A stretch of 8,434 nt of DNA from the NCBI GenBank assembly GCA_937901695.1, contig CALDJN010000241.1:1-8434 (forward strand), given 5' to 3'. Of the stretch, positions 5,103 through 8,434 are shown one piece after another. The notes under the pieces are model-generated. The model searched no databases. It saw nothing but the letters and a program-made list of their open reading frames with translations, and was not told where the DNA came from. The DNA comes from an uncultured Anaerocolumna sp. (GTDB lineage: Bacteria; Bacillota; Clostridia; Lachnospirales; Lachnospiraceae). Every line of letters starts with the position of its first letter. Within the stretch, counting starts at the first letter, position 1. Both the position numbers and the translations under genes were made by a program.

Positions 5103-6167
5103 TTAATGATTTGGGTCATCACGTTTGTCTATAAAATTTTTAATGGTTTCATAATCGCCAAAGAACTGCCTTGTCTTACCTAAATTTAAAATATGGAGAT
5201 ACATTTTAGGAGCTTCATTTTTTATTAATTCTAATTTCTTTAAAGTATTTGAATGACCTTTTGTTAATGCTTTAAATGCATTACAGTTCTGCTCATTATT
5301 CTTCTGCATTAAATATTCGGTTAAAGGAATTCTGGTAAATGGCTGAGGGGAATGGGGTTTATCGAAAGTGAAACTTATGGTATTATTAATCACAGTTAAA
5401 TCTTCTACTTTATAACCTGTAAATAATAGTTCATCAATAAAGGCATCCCGCATTTCATCATCTTTTAAGGTTATTTTAATATCTAAAGTTAACTCAGATG
5501 GTTGAGAGAATTCACCCAGTTTAAAGCCGGTTAACCACCAGTTGAAACCACTAACCGTATACAATTTTTTATTGTTCTTATTTAATGTCATAGACATTTG
5601 CAGAAAATCCTCATCTTTTGCACTTTGATAAAAAGTACCATTAAAAAGTTCTGGAATATCTAGGTCTGGACCCATAGTAGTATAGATTCCAATCTCACTT
5701 CCAGTGGTCAAACCGTATTGGCCTTTCCAAAATTCAATCATCCATTTTTTTCCGCCGTACTCAAAGCGTATTGGTTCGCAATCTATGATTATACCTAAAG
5801 TTGGCGCTACTTCATCATATAGCTGGCAATAACCAAAATCTCGCTGCCAACTGTTCGTGTTAGAAGAAAAGATATCTTCCTCTGGGTAGTAGGCAAATCC
5901 AAAGGGTTCCAGTTCTTTATTCAGTAGCCGTACCTTATCTTTACCATTGTTCTTATCAGAAATAGGATACTTTATAACTTCTACTGCTGTGTTTTTACGA
6001 ATTTCTTTCCTTCTAATTAATAAGATAGTTACTATTATTTCAAATGAACATACTAATAATATAAGAACGACTATATAGATAGGGTTAAGAACAACATCCA
6101 TAAGGGGAAATTGCATCTTTAGCGCAATTGGTATCTTTAATGCAATTGCTATCATATTATTATACAA
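5103..6167 (-). CDS. DUF4474 domain protein with N-terminal membrane segment
   Basis: This is a 354-residue protein of unknown function. A hydrophobic segment at about residues 25-51, followed by RRKEIRK, anchors it in the membrane with the bulk probably in the cytoplasm. Residues about 80-250 match my memory of DUF4474: LNKELEPFGFAYYPEEDIF, SWQRDFGYCQLYDEVAP, an EFWKGQYGLTTGSEIGIY segment, and NWWLTGF. The domain is frequent in Lachnospiraceae. The start is TTG at 6167, 10 nt after AAAGGAG; the in-frame ATG at 6155 is 22 nt from that site and less likely. The next gene begins at its stop codon, so a joint function with the phosphoesterase is plausible. A TATAAT box exists on the minus strand (6202-6207), but no good -35 accompanies it. 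Confidence 0.85.
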   Translation of the reverse strand: MYNNMIAIALKIPIALKMQFPLMDVVLNPIYIVVLILLVCSFEIIVTILLIRRKEIRKNTAVEVIKYPISDKNNGKDKVRLLNKELEPFGFAYYPEEDIFSSNTNSWQRDFGYCQLYDEVAPTLGIIIDCEPIRFEYGGKKWMIEFWKGQYGLTTGSEIGIYTTMGPDLDIPELFNGTFYQSAKDEDFLQMSMTLNKNNKKLYTVSGFNWWLTGFKLGEFSQPSELTLDIKITLKDDEMRDAFIDELLFTGYKVEDLTVINNTISFTFDKPHSPQPFTRIPLTEYLMQKNNEQNCNAFKALTKGHSNTLKKLELIKNEAPKMYLHILNLGKTRQFFGDYETIKNFIDKRDDPNH

Positions 6168-6225
6168 TACAATTTGGCTCCTTTCATATATATTGTGATG
6201 TATTATAATATTCTAAGAATCATTT

Positions 6226-6252
6226 TTGTTTACTAAAGAAAAGTGTTATGAT
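6226..6252 (+). promoter_or_regulatory. Possible extended -10 promoter for the DUF1905 gene
   Basis: TG-N-TATGAT at 6244-6252 is a good extended -10 element, with a weak TTGTTT (6226-6231) upstream at a short 15-bp spacing. Transcription would start near 6259, about 35 nt before the gene. It lies back to back with the possible DUF4474 promoter. Confidence 0.4.
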
Positions 6253-6294
6253 AAACTTCAATTATGAAATAAAAGAAAGGCATAGGCGAATGGA

Positions 6295-6567
6295 ATGGGA
6301 AAAGTTTATGAGTTTGAAGCTGAAATAAAGAAAGTCCCTGATATAGATGGTGCATATATTGAAATCCCATTTGATGTAAAAGCAGAATTCGGAAAAGGAA
6401 GAGTTCCGGTGCTGGCTACTTTTGCTGGAGAACCTTATGAAGGAAGTTTGGTTAAGATGAAAACACCATGTCATATTATAGGTATTCGAAAAGATATTAG
6501 AGCCAGGATTGGAAAACAACCGGGAGATAGAATTCGTGTTACTATAACTGAGAGGGAAAAGAAATAG
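6295..6567 (+). CDS. DUF1905 domain protein
   Basis: This is a 90-residue, probably cytoplasmic small beta-barrel-type protein. Almost the whole length matches the DUF1905 pattern: FEAEIKKV, then YIEIPFDVKAEFGKGRVPV, a glycine-rich turn, HIIGIRKDIRARIGKQPGD, and a basic end. The biochemical role of the family is unknown to me. No in-frame start exists further upstream because of a stop at 6283-6285. The nearest ribosome site, AAAGG (6276-6280), is 14 nt away, which is long. A second ATG at 6290, 9 nt from that site, opens a 12-codon peptide in another frame and overlaps the start. This suggests low or coupled translation. The gene is followed by a 198-bp gap before the methyltransferase gene. 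Confidence 0.82.
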   Translation: MGKVYEFEAEIKKVPDIDGAYIEIPFDVKAEFGKGRVPVLATFAGEPYEGSLVKMKTPCHIIGIRKDIRARIGKQPGDRIRVTITEREKK

Positions 6568-6765
6568 TAATAAAAATTTTAAAAGAAAATTAAATTACTA
6601 TACAATTAAAAATAGATAAGAAGATATCTATATAATTTTCAAAAAATATTTATATAAGAAGATACGTTATATAGAATAAAATAATCTGCAATAAAAAATG
6701 AACAATAAAAAAATGAACAATAAAAAATGATTAAATAAGCTGTTAAGATGCGGTAAGGAGATTTC
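6568..6765 (+). other. AT-rich leader of the methyltransferase gene with short repeats
   Basis: Two related stretches starting ATAAGAAGATA (6616 and 6654, 38 bp apart) are followed by three tandem copies of AATAAAAAATGAAC, with periods of 14 and 15 bp (6690-6731). No clear promoter or terminator is found. TAAGGAG at 6754-6760 is the ribosome site of the next gene. Confidence 0.5.
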
Positions 6766-8247
6766 ATGATACGAGATACATTTGATAAGATAAAACAAGG
6801 ACAGGATGTTCGGCAAAATTTAATTAAATTAAAAACCGAATTAAAAGAGGAATTTCAAAAAGCTTCCCTATTATATTATTTAGGAGGAGATTATTCTATT
6901 TTTGATAAGCTTTTAACCCATGAAGATGCCAAAGTGAGGAAAAATACAGCCTTAATTATGGGAGAGTTAGAAGTACCTGCTTTTCTGGATAAATTGTATC
7001 ATGCATATAAAATGGAAAGTCAGCTTTTTGTAAAGAGTTCTTATTTAACAGCTATGAAGGGCTTTGATTATACCAGCTTATTACCAGATTTGAAGGAAAG
7101 ACTGAATAAGCTAAATCATATGGAGATAGGGGAATCCAATAAGAAACATATACAGGAAGAAATAAGAAACCTTTCTGACCTTATTATTGCCAAGGAAGGA
7201 ATTACAAAGCATACATTTACCGGATATGATGTCCCCTCCAAATTGGTATTGCTTACAAATAGAAATTATAAAAATATTACACTAGACCAGCTAAAGGGAA
7301 CACAGGCGAAAGAGTTTAACGCAGGTATTATTTTAAAAACAAATCATCTGAAAGAAATACTGCCTATACGTACTTATAGTGAACTTTTATTTATGTTAGA
7401 TGATTTAAAAACCTGTAAAATGGATGTAGAAGAGGCAGCTACTGATATAGCAGGCAGCAGTCTTATTGAATTTTTAAATAAAAGGCATAAGGGGAGTGAG
7501 CAATACTATTTCAGAATAGAGTTAAAAAGTAAACTTCCTTTAGATAAAAAAAGTGCATTTACTAAAAAGTTAGGCAATGAAATAACCAGACTGACAAGTC
7601 AAAAACTAATAAACACTACTTCAAATTATGAGTTTGAAGTAAGACTTATCGAAAATAAAGAAGGAAATTTTAATGTGTTGGTAAAGTTATTTACATTAAA
7701 AGATGAAAGGTTCCTCTATAGAAAGAATTCAATCGCAGCCAGCATCCAACCTGTGAATGCAGCATTTCTAACTGCATTGGCAAAGGATTATATGAAAGAA
7801 GATGCGCAAGTTTTAGATCCTTTTTGTGGAGTAGGGACTATGCTGATTGAGCGAAATTACCTGGTACCTGCCAATACTATGTATGGACTTGATATTTATG
7901 AGGATGCCATTTTTAAAGGAAAAGAAAATGCGAAAGAAGCTCATGCTATCATTCATTATATTAATAGGGATTTCTTTGATTTTAAACATGAGTATTTATT
8001 TGATGAAATATTTACCAATATGCCAAGGGCTATAGGACATAAGGAAGAGGATGAAATATATCGAATCTATCGAAGGTTTTTTGAAAAAGTACCGGATAAT
8101 TTAAAAAATGGGGGTATCATTATTATGTATACTCATAATCGGGATTACGTAAAGAAACTGGCTGGTAGAAGTGTTTATCGTATGGAAGCAGAATATGAGA
8201 TTTCCAAAAAAGAGGGAGCTTATTTAATGATAATACGATATATATAA
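6766..8247 (+). CDS. HEAT-repeat / THUMP-like / class I RNA methyltransferase
   Basis: This 493-residue protein is probably a SAM-dependent RNA methyltransferase. Residues about 30-140 are helical and resemble HEAT-type repeats, e.g. HEDAKVRKNTALIMGEL (52-68). A middle part (about 150-310) looks like a THUMP-type RNA-binding region, e.g. YYFRIELKSK (247-256). The catalytic domain (about 325-493) has motif I VLDPFCGVGTMLIER (349-363), with the GLDIY acidic loop (374-378) and motif IV TNMPRAIG (417-424). The last replaces the usual NPPY/NPPF of THUMP methyltransferases such as TrmN or RlmL, so the target and activity may differ. The HEAT part is unusual for bacterial relatives but I have seen similar Firmicute proteins. 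The start is firm: TAAGGAG lies 5 nt upstream. A terminator follows at 8278. The substrate is not determined; this is a domain-level call. Confidence 0.82.
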   Translation: MIRDTFDKIKQGQDVRQNLIKLKTELKEEFQKASLLYYLGGDYSIFDKLLTHEDAKVRKNTALIMGELEVPAFLDKLYHAYKMESQLFVKSSYLTAMKGFDYTSLLPDLKERLNKLNHMEIGESNKKHIQEEIRNLSDLIIAKEGITKHTFTGYDVPSKLVLLTNRNYKNITLDQLKGTQAKEFNAGIILKTNHLKEILPIRTYSELLFMLDDLKTCKMDVEEAATDIAGSSLIEFLNKRHKGSEQYYFRIELKSKLPLDKKSAFTKKLGNEITRLTSQKLINTTSNYEFEVRLIENKEGNFNVLVKLFTLKDERFLYRKNSIAASIQPVNAAFLTALAKDYMKEDAQVLDPFCGVGTMLIERNYLVPANTMYGLDIYEDAIFKGKENAKEAHAIIHYINRDFFDFKHEYLFDEIFTNMPRAIGHKEEDEIYRIYRRFFEKVPDNLKNGGIIIMYTHNRDYVKKLAGRSVYRMEAEYEISKKEGAYLMIIRYI

Positions 8248-8277
8248 TATTGCATCAGGGTAGTTTGTCTTTGAATA

Positions 8278-8322
8278 TGGAAGCCATCTAATTATTTTAA
8301 ATAGAGGCTTCCAAATTGTTTT
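8278..8322 (+). terminator. Rho-independent terminator of the methyltransferase gene
   Basis: TGGAAGCC (8278-8285) pairs with GGCTTCCA (8306-8313), and the stem continues as TCTA/TAGA past one bulged A, giving 12 bp. A T-rich tail, AATTGTTTT, follows. It lies 30 nt after the stop codon. Confidence 0.75.
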
Positions 8323-8434
8323 AAGTGACTGTAATAATAACTGTTTTAGGGTTGAAAATAGTAAGTGAAATGAATTGACATACAGGATAAACTTATAAAG
8401 TTACAAAAATATTAAAGAATGGCTATAAAGTCAT
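8323..8434. other. Downstream intergenic sequence
   Basis: No gene is visible before the window ends. TTGACA at 8375-8380 is a perfect -35 hexamer, but the nearest good -10 (TATAAA, 8394-8399) is only 13 bp away, so a promoter is not established. Confidence 0.4.

Noticed and set aside
6262..6519. 85-codon minus-strand reading frame
   Set aside because: It is antisense to the DUF1905 gene, which has family similarity, and it lacks a ribosome site.
7847..8035. 62-codon reading frame inside the methyltransferase gene
   Set aside because: It is an alternative frame of a well-supported gene, without its own signals.
8375..8399. Promoter for a gene beyond the window
   Set aside because: TTGACA is perfect, but the only good -10 box is 13 bp away, too close for a normal promoter.

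Overview
The window looks like a chromosomal segment of a low-GC anaerobic Firmicute, most likely a clostridium of the Lachnospiraceae type. The reasons are the AT-rich composition, strong AGGAGG-like ribosome binding sites, sigma-A style promoters, and the gene families present: a ferredoxin-type protein divergent from a cysteine-rich Crp/Fnr regulator, a DUF4474 protein, and a secreted peptidoglycan-binding protein. The genus is an inference; no rRNA or tRNA gene is present.

Layout. Positions 5-318 hold a large imperfect palindrome with long AT-rich arms and a GC-rich, multi-hairpin core. It lies about 50 bp past the stop of a minus-strand gene for a 4Fe-4S protein (369-1091). A divergent regulatory region follows (1092-1829). 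It carries eight tandem copies of a roughly 44-bp repeat, and nearer the regulator a 14-bp palindrome that overlaps the -35 region of a promoter. The Crp/Fnr-family gene is at 1830-2492. Directly after it come seventeen tandem copies of a 19-bp repeat (2528-2852) and an AT-rich gap. A strong promoter then drives a secreted peptidoglycan-binding protein (start re-assigned to 3142). A convergent intergenic region (3964-4178) is full of short repeats and hairpins. Two minus-strand genes follow, a DUF4474 membrane protein and, downstream of it, a metallophosphoesterase. Divergent from these are a DUF1905 protein (6295-6567) and a HEAT/THUMP-like/methyltransferase protein (6766-8247), with a probable terminator at 8278-8322.

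How the parts fit. The regulator and the Fe-S protein are divergent and share a control region, so the regulator probably controls both itself and the Fe-S gene. From the family this suggests a redox or nitrosative-stress response, but no hydroxylamine reductase gene is in the window. The DUF4474 and phosphoesterase genes are only 3 bp apart or closer to overlapping and form an operon. The other genes look like independent housekeeping or accessory functions.

The most unusual content is non-coding. The palindrome and two unrelated tandem arrays lie around a single two-gene regulatory locus. The 44-bp array keeps an internal inverted repeat in most copies, and the 19-bp array keeps exact spacing although its sequence varies. 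No complete new defence or mobile system can be demonstrated from this sequence alone.
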